Part shown: in pieces, positions 24,551 through 33,637 of the stretch | Position numbering within the stretch: the first letter of the stretch is position 1 | Layout of the letters: each line of letters opens with the position of its first letter | Assembly: GCA_040768665.1 (NCBI GenBank) | Contig: JAXGMN010000048.1 | Coordinates: 42,060 to 106,059, forward strand | DNA: 64,000 nucleotides | Reading direction: 5' to 3' | Source: JABWBD01 sp040768665 | GTDB lineage: Bacteria > Planctomycetota > Planctomycetia > Pirellulales > Thermoguttaceae | The notes under the pieces: generated by a model | What the model was told of the DNA's origin: nothing | Seen by the model: only the letters and a program-made list of their open reading frames with translations | Database searches by the model: none | Made by a program: the position numbers and the translations under genes

Positions 24551-25954
24551 ATGATGACAACTGCTGTACGCCGGTGCCTCTGCTTTCTGACGCTCAACGG
24601 TCTCGTCATGTCCGCTGCCGCCGCCGAGCCGGCGCCGCCGAAAAGCGTTCGCGAGTTCGGAGCTCGCGGGGACGGCGTTGCCGACGATACTGCGGCCTTT
24701 CAAGCGGCCGTGAACGCGTCGGCGGGCGACATACTTGTTCCCCACGGCGTCTACCGAATTACAGAGACCATCGTCATCGAACTGGCTAAAGCCGGTCCGG
24801 TATCGGTGGTCGGGAGCGGGACGGCAAGAATCGTCATGGCCGGTCCCGGGCCCGCGTTGAAGTTCATCGGCACACACCAGGGGACCGCCGCCCCGAGTTC
24901 CGTGAAGCCCGACGTCTGGCAGCGCCAGCGAATGCCGGGTGTCGACGGGCTGGTGATCGTAGGCGAACACGACCTGGCGTGCGGGATCGAGGCGGCCGGC
25001 ACAATGAAACTCACCGTCACGCGCACAACCATCCGCGGAGTCGTGCACGCGATCCACCTCACCGAGCGGAACCGCAACGTAATCATCTCCAACTGCCACC
25101 TCTACGAGAACCGCGGCGTCGGACTCTACCTGGACAGCGTAGATCTCCACCAGATCAACGTCGCGTGCTCCCATATAAGCTACAACGGCGGCGGTGGAAT
25201 CGTCGTCCGCGGCGGCAACGTCCGCAATCTGCACGTCAGCGGCTGCGACATCGAGGCCAACTTGCAGAACATCCTCCTTGACAGCGCGGGTGCCGTCGCG
25301 GGTGTGGCCGAGGTGGCCATCACCGGTTGTACCCTCCAGCATCCCGGCGGGGACGACTCCGCCAACGTTCGCTTCATCGGCGCCGCCCCGGATGGTACAC
25401 GGAACTGGGGCTTTCTGACAATCACCGGCAACGTGTTCACCGACACGGAGACGAACATCGACATTCAGAAAGCTCGCACCGTATCGATCACCGGCAACAC
25501 GGTCGGCACCGGCTATTGCCACAGCATGCGGATCACGGACAGTTCCAATGTCACCATCGGCGTTAATACTTTTGACCGGCACCCCCGTTATCGTGATGAA
25601 GATAAGGCCGACAATGCGATGCTGCTGAGCAATTGCGACGACGTGACCATCAACGGCCTGCATATTAACGGCGTGCGGCGGTCGGAGGGCGGGCTCGTTA
25701 TAGAAAACTGCCGCCGCGTGAACTTGTCCGGGTGCACGATCGTCGACTGCGACCATGCCGGGCTGGTGATGAAAGATGTCAGCAACAGTCGCGTATCCGA
25801 CTGCCTGATTCACAATGCTGCCCCGGAATCAACTTGGATGGCCCTCAAACTCACCGGTGGCCGCGACAATATGGTGGTCGACAATCTGCTGGGCGGCCGT
25901 ACCGAAATCGATCCCGCGGCAGCAACGGCAACCGGAAATGTTTCACCCCAGTGA
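24551..25954 (+). CDS. Secreted right-handed beta-helix protein (pectate-lyase-like)
   Basis: This protein of 467 residues has a signal peptide (MMTTAVRRCLCFLTLNGLVM, cleavage after AAAAE). The start is one of two adjacent ATGs (24551 or 24554) behind GAGG. The N-terminal KSVREFGARGDGVADDTAAFQAAV is the hallmark of the pectate-lyase superfamily/GH55-type beta-helix entry. The rest consists of repeated beta coils such as VIISNCHLYENRGVGLYL, LHVSGCDIEANLQN and VSITGNTVG. Such proteins bind or cleave polysaccharides; no catalytic site can be assigned. Confidence 0.8.
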   Translation: MMTTAVRRCLCFLTLNGLVMSAAAAEPAPPKSVREFGARGDGVADDTAAFQAAVNASAGDILVPHGVYRITETIVIELAKAGPVSVVGSGTARIVMAGPGPALKFIGTHQGTAAPSSVKPDVWQRQRMPGVDGLVIVGEHDLACGIEAAGTMKLTVTRTTIRGVVHAIHLTERNRNVIISNCHLYENRGVGLYLDSVDLHQINVACSHISYNGGGGIVVRGGNVRNLHVSGCDIEANLQNILLDSAGAVAGVAEVAITGCTLQHPGGDDSANVRFIGAAPDGTRNWGFLTITGNVFTDTETNIDIQKARTVSITGNTVGTGYCHSMRITDSSNVTIGVNTFDRHPRYRDEDKADNAMLLSNCDDVTINGLHINGVRRSEGGLVIENCRRVNLSGCTIVDCDHAGLVMKDVSNSRVSDCLIHNAAPESTWMALKLTGGRDNMVVDNLLGGRTEIDPAAATATGNVSPQ

Positions 25955-26092
25955 CGGACGAGGCCAAAGGCCGAAGGGGACAAGCGTCCTTCGCGGGCGT
26001 AGAAAACGATGTCGCCCGGTTGCTAGGACACTTACCCCCCGTGGAAGGCATTCTCAAAAGCAAGACGTTTGCCATTCTTGCCCGGGTTCTTG

Positions 26093-26434
26093 TCAGAACC
26101 CAAACGAGAAGCCATATCGCGGCCCGTACATATAAAACCCGGGACTGCTATAGTACCGGTAAGAGTAGGGGTGGCTGTAATACCCGTATCGATAGCTTGG
26201 GTAGCTATAGCGATAGCGAGGCCCGTAATTCCAGTAGGGCGAGTGCCAATCGAAGTGCCGGTGGCCGTGTCGCCCGTGATAGCCGTGATGGTGACGGTGT
26301 CCGCGATGTCCGTCGCGGACCAATCGAGTCTCGGCTTGGTTCTTCCCGTCGAAACGGGATGACTCGGCCAAGGCCGAGCTGCTGCTCAATCCCAACGCCG
26401 CTGCCGCGGCGAGTGCAAGTGCAACACGTTTCAT
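26093..26434 (-). CDS. His/Tyr-rich secreted mini-protein, copy 1
   Basis: The 113-residue product has a signal peptide (MKRVALALAAAAALG, cleavage after ALA). The mature part starts with a polar linker, then a His-rich block (GHRGHRHHHGYHGRHGHRHFDWH) and a Tyr/Pro/Ser-rich block (residues 70-98), and ends YGFSFGF. It shares this layout and the C-terminal GFS-GF end with the protein at 26572 on the same strand. Metal binding or wall association is plausible from composition only. No known family is recognised. Confidence 0.7.
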   Translation of the reverse strand: MKRVALALAAAAALGLSSSSALAESSRFDGKNQAETRLVRDGHRGHRHHHGYHGRHGHRHFDWHSPYWNYGPRYRYSYPSYRYGYYSHPYSYRYYSSPGFYMYGPRYGFSFGF

Positions 26435-26571
26435 GACATTCCTCCTTGCTCTCCGTTCAAGAGAGTCGCTTCACAAGTCTTAGGACGGGCAGCCCCATCG
26501 GACTGCCCGTCCGGTCATTACGGGATGCATGGCGAGTGTGGCAGTACATGCCACGACTCCCATCCGCCCCG

Positions 26572-26907
26572 TCAAAAGCCGATCGAGAAGCCAAAATTCC
26601 GCCCATGATAATGGAAATTGCTTCTCGGGTACGAGTAATACCCGTACCGGTAACTGCTGTAGGGATATCCGTAGTACACCGGCGGATACGCCGGAACCGG
26701 ATGCACGATCGCCGGCGGGCCGTAACCGCCGTGAGGCCGGTGCCAGCCTCCGTGGTGATCATGGTGTCCGTGGTGGCCATGGTGCCCGTGCGAGACCAAT
26801 TGAACAGTCACCGCCGAGCTTTTCGATGGCCCGTGGTCGGCCGAAGCCGTACCAGCCGTTAAGGTGATCGCTACCAAGGTTGCCAAAACAATCGCCGCGC
26901 ATCTCAC
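26572..26907 (-). CDS. His/Tyr-rich secreted mini-protein, copy 2
   Basis: The 111-residue product has a signal peptide (cleavage after TASA), a His/Gly block (SHGHHGHHGHHDHHGGWHRP), a Pro/Tyr block (PVPAYPPVYYGYPYSSYRYG) and the end FGFSIGF. It is a divergent paralogue of the gene 137 bp downstream, probably in one transcript. The 357-bp gap upstream (26908-27264) to the HPr gene, transcribed the other way, holds no gene and must carry promoters for both. Confidence 0.7.
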   Translation of the reverse strand: MRCAAIVLATLVAITLTAGTASADHGPSKSSAVTVQLVSHGHHGHHGHHDHHGGWHRPHGGYGPPAIVHPVPAYPPVYYGYPYSSYRYGYYSYPRSNFHYHGRNFGFSIGF

Positions 26908-27264
26908 TGTTTTTCTCCTCTCGGCCAGGGGTAAAGTCGGAAACGCTCTGTCAGGTCGACCAGATTACCGCCACGCCACCGACATGTGCAACCGGTGTGC
27001 CACTCGGAGGACGTTTTCCGTAAGTGCTTTTCCCGCAGCTACTTCGCGAAACACCTGGCAGCGGCATCCTGGGGCCCCGACCTGACAATGCAGTCAGAGC
27101 GACGTCACTTGCTTCCAAAGCGACGACGATTTCCGAGCGGGACGCGTATTGAATCGGTTGCAGCAACGAATTATGATCCGCTCCAGCAGCCCTCCTTTGC
27201 ACCGCGGGGAAAGCGGTGAAGTGGCAGGGCTGGAGTCGCGGATGGCGCTCAGGAGGGCTCAGCT

Positions 27265-27561
27265 TTGTTGAAGAGTTCCGCGAGCCGAAAGGTGGTCGTC
27301 GCCCGTCCCGCTGGCCTGCATGCGCGTCCATGTGTGGCGATTGCAACCACCGCTCGCCGCTTCCAGTCGAAGATCAGTGTCTGCTGCGGACGCCGGACGG
27401 TCGATGCGCGGGATGTTCTCCAACTGCTGACCTTGGCGGCCGGTGAAGGGATGGAGCTCCTTCTTACGGCAGATGGTCCGGACGCCGAAGAAGCCTTGCA
27501 GGCTCTGGATAAGCTCTTTGCAGCCGACTTCGAGTTGCCGCCGGGAAAACCGGCCGCATAG
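27265..27561 (+). CDS. HPr phosphocarrier, second copy (Asp at the Ser46 position)
   Basis: This 98-residue protein starts at TTG 27265, seven bases after AGGAGGG. The active site is RPAGLHARPCVAIA with His19. The region VDARDVLQLLTLAAG has Asp50 in place of the regulatory Ser46, as in the first copy at 14810. It is not near other PTS genes; it converges on the primary sigma factor gene, whose stop is 15 bp away. It could be served by the same enzyme I and act on different targets. Confidence 0.9.
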   Translation: MLKSSASRKVVVARPAGLHARPCVAIATTARRFQSKISVCCGRRTVDARDVLQLLTLAAGEGMELLLTADGPDAEEALQALDKLFAADFELPPGKPAA

Positions 27562-27576
27562 GCAGATCGGTTGCTC

Positions 27577-29232
27577 TCAGGTGCTCTCGACGGCCGTCTG
27601 CTCGATCACGACTCGTTCCGAACTGCTGATCGCGGCGTATTCGAGAAAACCGCACAGCTTGCGCGACCGGACGGGGTGCTGCAGTTTCCGGACCGCTTTG
27701 GCCTCGATCTGCCGAACCCGCTCGCGGGTAACCGAGAAGATCTTGCCGACCTCCTCAAGCGTGTAGGCATAGCCGTCGGCCAGCCCGTAGCGAAGGCGGA
27801 TGATCTCGCGTTCCCGGTAGTTCAGTGCGGCGAGGACGTCGGCGATGCGATTCCTGAGCAGTTCCTGGTGCATGTCGTACAGCGGATCCTCCTCCCGGTA
27901 ATCCTCCAGGAACTCGCCGAAATAACTGTCGTCGTGCTCGCCGACCGGTTGGTCGAGCGACAGCGGCTGCTTGCTCATCTGAAGGATGCAATGGGTTTCG
28001 TCGACCGACAGGCCGGCAGCGCAAGCCGTGTCTTCCAGCGACGGCTCACAGCCGTTTGACTGCAAGAGATCGCGCGTCACGGTCCGAACCTTGCTCATCG
28101 TCTCGATCATGTGCACCGGTACCCGGATCGTACGGCTCTGGTCGGCAATGGCGCGGGTGATTGCCTGCCGGATCCACCACGTCGCATAGGTCGAGAACTT
28201 GAAACCGCGAGCGTACTCGAACTTGTCGACTGCCCGCATCAGTCCGGTGTTGCCCTCCTGGATCAGATCGAGGAAGCTCAGGCCACGGTTGCGGTAACGC
28301 TTGGCAATCGAAACCACCAGGCGGAGATTGCCGGCGGAGAGTCTTCGCTTCGCTGCGTCATATGTCTCCTGAAGAGCATCCGTTTTGGCCATGCGCCGAG
28401 CAAGAGTCGACGGGCTTTCCAGCGTGATCGACATCAGATAGCGGAGTTCCCGACGCACTTCCCGGACACGATCCACGGCCGCCGGATTTCGCCGCAGCAC
28501 TTTCAGGTCTTCCAGCAAGACGCTCATTCGCCCGGAGATCTGCCGCAAATTGTCCAAAATCGGCTGAAGACGTTGCGTCCGCAAACCCAGTTCTTCCACC
28601 AACCGCACGGCCTTGTTGCGGCGGCGGACCAGTCGGCGCCAGGCCTGCCGGCGGTCGCGCATCGGGCAGTTCTTATTCATCACCACGAGAAAGTCGTGCC
28701 GATTCTGCTTGAGCAGGTGGCGCAACGTTTGAAGGTTCGGCTCCAGAAGCCCCATGATGTGCCGCTTTTCGCGAATGTTGGTCACGGAAACCTCGACCGT
28801 ACGATCCAGCCGCAGCCTGCCGTCGCGGACCTTCTCGAGCAGTCCAATGGCCGCTTGCAGCATATAATCGTTGGCGAGCATGCTGTCGCGGAAACGGATC
28901 CGGCTCTTTTCGATCTGCCGGGCGGCGCTGATTTCCTCACGGCGACTCAACAGCGGGATCTCTCCCATTTGCATCAGGTAAATGCGGACCGGGTCGTCAA
29001 TGTGGTCGTCGCTGCCGGTCGGTTCCGAATCGCAGTCATCGTTGAACTCGTCTTCATCGCCCGGGACGCTGTCCTGGTCGATGCTGGATCCCTCGCGACC
29101 GTGATACGAGTCGTCGAAGCCTCGAACGTTCTCAGAAAGGACGCCGTTTCGCCGCGCTCTCCCGTTTCCATCGGATTTGTGCGACTGGGAAGCGACGGCT
29201 TTGCTGCGGGACCTGCTGCTGATCTTAGGCAA
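27577..29232 (-). CDS. rpoD: Primary-type RNA polymerase sigma factor (RpoD/SigA family)
   Basis: The likely start is TTG 29232, eight bases after GAGG. The 551-residue protein has region 1.2 (DDPVRIYLMQMGEIPLLSRREEI), a non-conserved insertion of about 200 helical residues (residues 130-290), region 2 with NLRLVVSIAKRYRNRGLSFLDLIQEGNTGLMRAVDKFEY-type sequence and the -10-binding FKFSTYATWWIRQAI. Region 3 and region 4 follow, the latter with LNYREREIIRLRYGL and the helix-turn-helix YTLEEVGKIFSVTRERVRQIEAKAVRKL. Whether it is the housekeeping factor or one of several group 1/2 paralogues cannot be told from this window alone. Confidence 0.9.
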   Translation of the reverse strand: MPKISSRSRSKAVASQSHKSDGNGRARRNGVLSENVRGFDDSYHGREGSSIDQDSVPGDEDEFNDDCDSEPTGSDDHIDDPVRIYLMQMGEIPLLSRREEISAARQIEKSRIRFRDSMLANDYMLQAAIGLLEKVRDGRLRLDRTVEVSVTNIREKRHIMGLLEPNLQTLRHLLKQNRHDFLVVMNKNCPMRDRRQAWRRLVRRRNKAVRLVEELGLRTQRLQPILDNLRQISGRMSVLLEDLKVLRRNPAAVDRVREVRRELRYLMSITLESPSTLARRMAKTDALQETYDAAKRRLSAGNLRLVVSIAKRYRNRGLSFLDLIQEGNTGLMRAVDKFEYARGFKFSTYATWWIRQAITRAIADQSRTIRVPVHMIETMSKVRTVTRDLLQSNGCEPSLEDTACAAGLSVDETHCILQMSKQPLSLDQPVGEHDDSYFGEFLEDYREEDPLYDMHQELLRNRIADVLAALNYREREIIRLRYGLADGYAYTLEEVGKIFSVTRERVRQIEAKAVRKLQHPVRSRKLCGFLEYAAISSSERVVIEQTAVEST

Positions 29233-29857
29233 GGTGCAATCCTCGAAACGCAAGGGACAACAAGAGGGCGAAAAACACGAACCGTGTGGTACTGCGGAGG
29301 ACCGTATGCACGGTCGGTGCCAGAAGCACCGCCACCGCGCCCGTCGACGGCCTAAGCCTTTAACCCGACGCTAGATACGCCGAGATATGCAGACCGGGCG
29401 GCGTCCGAAGATTCAGCCGGATGTTGCCATTTGTTATCAGGAAGCGTTGCGGCACGTAGCACTTTTGAATCGCTGGTTCCGATGCCGTTTATCTGCCCTG
29501 CGGGAAACTCTCGTCCAAAAATACCCCAAATCACACACTCTATGCATTCAATGCATTCTGCGCGAATTCATCCCAAATTACCAGTTGCAGCAAATGTGTC
29601 AATAGGGATGCTTAGGGTCTTGGGTGAATCCGGAAAAGGTTGGAAGTATACAAAGCCTTGCATCACCTTAAAGGGGGGCAGTGCGTGCGAGGGCGTCTTC
29701 CTCATAATCCCGGACTTCTCTGATCTGCCGCGGCGACGTCTCGCCCGGCTGCCCGCTCCGCGGTCGATTCTGCAAAGTCGGCTAAACCCTCAAAATCGTT
29801 TCATCCGATACCGCATCATGGAAGTTTCTCCGGCCGTTCTTATGGGCAGGTAATCTC
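29233..29857. other. Divergent promoter region, no gene seen
   Basis: This 625-bp gap separates the divergent sigma factor and DUF11 genes. It is less GC-rich than its surroundings around 29510-29610 and contains a short direct repeat (ATGCATTC, twice within 29540-29560). No ORF has coding character. Confidence 0.4.
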
Positions 29858-32332
29858 ATGCGCCGTACGATCGTTCCCGCAGCCATTCTGTTCTTGGTCG
29901 CACTCACGACTACAACAATATCCCTCGCACAAGGGGGAGGTGGCCTGCTCAGCGAGATCGGCCAAACTCTGTTTGGCCCCCGGAAAATCGAACAACGGCA
30001 TCGAACCACGCGCCGCACCCCCCCGTTGCCGAACGCGCCTCAGCATGGCGCGAGAGGTGATACCACCCGAGCGGTTACTCACGCTGCGATACCCTCCCAG
30101 CCGGCGGCCTCCGAAGTGCGCTCCTACGATCAGCGGAACGCAACCCCGCTCCTGCCAACAGATCGGTTCGCCGATCCTCGGACGGGGCCGGCAGTCGCAA
30201 AACCACGAACCACCGCCGATCCTGAATCGCCATCGGCCATCCTTCCGGGTGCTGGTCCACTTCACCAGCGTCTGAACGCAATAAGGGGCTCAGCCTTTTC
30301 CAGATCGCCGGAAAGCTCTGGTCTCGAAAATGCGCAGAGTGGAGCTTCCAACCGCAACGCGAACACAACCTCCTCTGTCGGCGGGGGGCATATGGCTGCG
30401 AGTCCGACACTTGCACCGCGGCCCTCAGCAAACCTGACACCCACCGATTCTTCGAAGGCCAACGAGAGTGCGGGCCGATTGGCAACGCAGAAGACACCGC
30501 CCGGGCTTGTGTCACAGGTAACCGCAGCGCCAAGTGCCTCCGTCCCAAGCAATCGTACCGCGAGCCGCCTTCAGCACGCGCCGCATACAGGATCTCTCGC
30601 GCCGACGCCGGAGTCCCCAGACTCGGAATCGGCTCGACCGACGCCCCCGCCCTTGGAGACCGACGCCCATGCTCAGGCCGCGGGCGGATTGAACACTCCT
30701 CTATCCGTTGCCCACAGTCGATCCACGGAACCGAGTCTGGTTCGTGAGGCCCAACCGGCAAGTCCTTCAGAAGCATCCGACAGCGCAGCCAATGTCTTAT
30801 TCACGCGCCAGAGCCCATCGCTGAGCGTTGAAACCGTCGGGCCGAGGCGGATCTCCGTCGGGAACGCGTCGAACTACGAGGTAGCCATTTATAACGCCGG
30901 CCAAGTCGTTGCCGATCATACCGCAGTGACCATCGATCTGCCGGAGTGGGTTGAAGTGCTCGGCGCGGAAGCCACAGCAGGATCCGCCGAGTCGATGCCC
31001 GCTTCCGGCAAAACTCCCTCTCAAATCCATTGGCAGGTCGGCCGTCTGGAGGCCGAGGGGCGAGAGAAACTGATACTGAAGATCGTCCCCCGCGAGAGTC
31101 GACCGCTCGACCTGACCGTGAAATGGGATTACAAGCCGACCACGTCCCAAGCGGTCATCGAAGTCCAGGAGCCGCGCCTGGTCATGCAACTTGATGGCCC
31201 TCGGGAAGTGCTTTACGGCAGGCCGGAGATCTACCGACTGGAAATCACCAACGCCGGTAATGGCGGTGCCGAAAACGTTGTCCTCTCCCTGTTTCCGATG
31301 GGCCCGAGCCAGGGCCCCCCAGCGACTCACCAGTTCGGCAATCTGGTGGCGGGCGAGAAGAAGGCGGTCGAGGTGGAACTTACCGCACGCCACACCGGCA
31401 CCTTGACCATCAAAGTCGATGCAAAAGCCGACGCCGGCGTCGAAGCTCACTTGGCCGAGAAGATCCTCGTCCGCAGGGCGGGTTTGGCTGTCGCGGTGGA
31501 AGCTCCGGCAATCCAGTACGTCGGCACCGACGCAACTTATCGCATCCGTGTCAACAATCCCGGCAATGCCCCGGCCAAGAACGTGGAAGTCACGGCGTCG
31601 CTGCCGCCGGAAATGAAGTATGTGACCAACGTTCAAGGCGGCCTCCCGGACGCGGATCATCGTAAGGTCACCTGGACTGCAGAGAGCCTGAGCCCGGGCG
31701 GAGAGGTGGTCTTCCTCCTGACCTGCGATCTCCACACGGCCGGTTCCGGCCGGCTGAACGTCCTCGCCAAGGCCGACGACGACGTCGCTGCCTCAGGTGA
31801 CGCCATGACCCGCATCGAAGCCATCGCGGATTTGACGCTGAGCGTCACCGATCCGTCCGGCCCAGTGCCGGTTGGCCAGGAGACAACCTATGAACTGCAC
31901 GTTCATAATCGTGGCACCAAGGCTGCAGAAAACGTTGAAGTCGTGGTCTACTTCTCATACGGTATCGAGCCTTTTTCGGCAGAGGGGCACCAAAATCGCA
32001 TCGGCTCCGGGCAGGTTGTGTTCGATACAATCCCCAACATTGCTCCCGGCGAGGATCTGATGCTGAAGGTCTGTGCTCGCGCCGATGCGCCCGGCAATCA
32101 TGTTTGCCGGGCTGAGGTATCATGCGAGGCGCTCGGGACCCGTTTGGTCAGTGAAGAGACCACCCATTTTTACAGTCTTGCCAAAATCTCGCCGCCCACT
32201 GCTCCGTCCACTTCTTCCTCTCAGACAGAGGAACCTGCGGCGAAAACAGTCGAGGAATCGACCGATGTACCGGAGACCATTGCCCAATCGCCCGTTGCCC
32301 AGGAGCCCACTCCGGTGCCGCTGAAGAAGTAG
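29858..32332 (+). CDS. Secreted DUF11 repeat protein
   Basis: The 824-residue protein has a signal peptide (residues 1-24, LFLVALTTTTISLA) and a low-complexity Ser/Pro/Ala/Thr-rich linker (residues 45-310). At least four immunoglobulin-like DUF11/CARDB domains follow, each with a strand-turn pattern such as YEVAIYNAGQVVADHTAVTIDLPEWV, YRLEITNAGNGGAENVVLSLF, YRIRVNNPGNAPAKNVEVTASLPPEM and YELHVHNRGTKAAENVEVVVYF (the last at about residue 675). Proteins of this kind are abundant in planctomycete envelopes and probably structural or adhesive. A DUF6655 lipoprotein gene follows by 132 bp. Confidence 0.85.
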   Translation: MRRTIVPAAILFLVALTTTTISLAQGGGGLLSEIGQTLFGPRKIEQRHRTTRRTPPLPNAPQHGARGDTTRAVTHAAIPSQPAASEVRSYDQRNATPLLPTDRFADPRTGPAVAKPRTTADPESPSAILPGAGPLHQRLNAIRGSAFSRSPESSGLENAQSGASNRNANTTSSVGGGHMAASPTLAPRPSANLTPTDSSKANESAGRLATQKTPPGLVSQVTAAPSASVPSNRTASRLQHAPHTGSLAPTPESPDSESARPTPPPLETDAHAQAAGGLNTPLSVAHSRSTEPSLVREAQPASPSEASDSAANVLFTRQSPSLSVETVGPRRISVGNASNYEVAIYNAGQVVADHTAVTIDLPEWVEVLGAEATAGSAESMPASGKTPSQIHWQVGRLEAEGREKLILKIVPRESRPLDLTVKWDYKPTTSQAVIEVQEPRLVMQLDGPREVLYGRPEIYRLEITNAGNGGAENVVLSLFPMGPSQGPPATHQFGNLVAGEKKAVEVELTARHTGTLTIKVDAKADAGVEAHLAEKILVRRAGLAVAVEAPAIQYVGTDATYRIRVNNPGNAPAKNVEVTASLPPEMKYVTNVQGGLPDADHRKVTWTAESLSPGGEVVFLLTCDLHTAGSGRLNVLAKADDDVAASGDAMTRIEAIADLTLSVTDPSGPVPVGQETTYELHVHNRGTKAAENVEVVVYFSYGIEPFSAEGHQNRIGSGQVVFDTIPNIAPGEDLMLKVCARADAPGNHVCRAEVSCEALGTRLVSEETTHFYSLAKISPPTAPSTSSSQTEEPAAKTVEESTDVPETIAQSPVAQEPTPVPLKK

Positions 32333-32464
32333 AAGTCGGTTGGCTGGCTGGAAACGGACGTTTTGCCACCCGCCGGGTTCCGCTATAATCCCGCCCTACC
32401 TCTTGGCTCGTCGGTTGTGCCGACAAGCACAGTCTAACCAGAGCATTGGGCGAGACAGATCAAT

Positions 32465-33628
32465 ATGCGGGTCCAGTTGCTGGCAATGGCTCTGATTCCG
32501 GCAATAAGCGTCGGATGCGGCACCAGCAAGTGGACCGACACAAGCCGAACGGCTACAGAACAGTTGTTGATCAGCGATGCCATGGACCGGGCGGTCAGCG
32601 AACTGGACGTGCGGGCGCTCGCCGGCAAGACCGTCTTCATCGATGATGCCCCTTTAAAAGGCATTGTCGACTCGGCATACCTCATCAGCACGTTTCGCCA
32701 ACACCTGCTCGCCAACGGGGCCTTGCTCAAAGAAAAACGAGACGAGGCCGACTACGTCGTGGAGGTCCGCGCCGGGGCGGTCGGCACCGACCGTCACGAC
32801 GTCCTCTTTGGGGTGCCAGCCACCACCATCCCCAGCGTGGCCGCCATGCCGGGCGTGCCGAGTAGCATCCCGGAGATTCCCTTAATGAAGAAGACCGAAC
32901 AACAGGCCACCAGCAAGATCGCTGTCTTTGCCTACAACCGAAAGACCGGACGCCCCGTGTGGCAGTCAGGCGTCGTGGCCGCCGAAAGCAAAGGCAAAGA
33001 CTTTTGGGTGTTCGGCGCTGGTCCGTTTCAGCGCGGCAACATCTATGAGGGGACCGAATTTGCCCCCACGGGCGGAAAGCTGGATATTCCTTTGGTCGAC
33101 CTGAGTAAAAAACGGCAGCAGGACCGAGAGGAAGTCTCCGTCGCCGATGAAGCCTACTTCGTCGAACCCGCCGAGAATGAGCCGCAGATCGCCCAGCAGC
33201 CTGCCGATCAGCTTTCCCAGGCGGCACCAAAAAAACCTCAGCCTGCAGAAAAGCAGCCGACCGGTCAATCGTCCGTCGTTCCCACCGGTCACACGGCACC
33301 CGCAGAAGAAACGTCCAAACCCGCAACGTCTCCGCCCGTCGCGGCCCCGGAAGTCGCCGCCACGCCCATTCCCCACCCGACTGCGGACCCGAATACGTCC
33401 GTCGTGCCCACGGAAGTGCCGCTGACCAATACGCCACCGATCACGGCGACTCCTCCGGAGATCGTTGACCGTTACATGCCGGTCATGGAGCCGCCTCCGA
33501 GCAGACCCGCATCGGGGTCGGCACGAAAGGCTTCAGGCATCGTCGTGCCATTGCCGCCGGTCGTAACCATCCCGGAGGAGGCGGCCGACGGATCAGTGCT
33601 TGACCGGTTGCTACGGTTCCGGCGGTAG
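32465..33628 (+). CDS. DUF6655-type lipoprotein
   Basis: The 387-residue protein has a lipobox (AISVGC, Cys18) and the start motif GTSKWTDTSRTATEQLLISD. The folded domain covers residues 20-245, with AVSELDVRALAGKTVFID, DYVVEVRAGAVGTDRHDVLFGVP and a KTGRPVWQSGV strand. The remaining 140 residues are a Pro/Ala/Thr-rich tail. From memory this matches the DUF6655 family of planctomycetes, function unknown. Co-transcription with the DUF11 gene is plausible. Confidence 0.75.
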   Translation: MRVQLLAMALIPAISVGCGTSKWTDTSRTATEQLLISDAMDRAVSELDVRALAGKTVFIDDAPLKGIVDSAYLISTFRQHLLANGALLKEKRDEADYVVEVRAGAVGTDRHDVLFGVPATTIPSVAAMPGVPSSIPEIPLMKKTEQQATSKIAVFAYNRKTGRPVWQSGVVAAESKGKDFWVFGAGPFQRGNIYEGTEFAPTGGKLDIPLVDLSKKRQQDREEVSVADEAYFVEPAENEPQIAQQPADQLSQAAPKKPQPAEKQPTGQSSVVPTGHTAPAEETSKPATSPPVAAPEVAATPIPHPTADPNTSVVPTEVPLTNTPPITATPPEIVDRYMPVMEPPPSRPASGSARKASGIVVPLPPVVTIPEEAADGSVLDRLLRFRR

Positions 33629-33637
33629 GGGTCGGCT

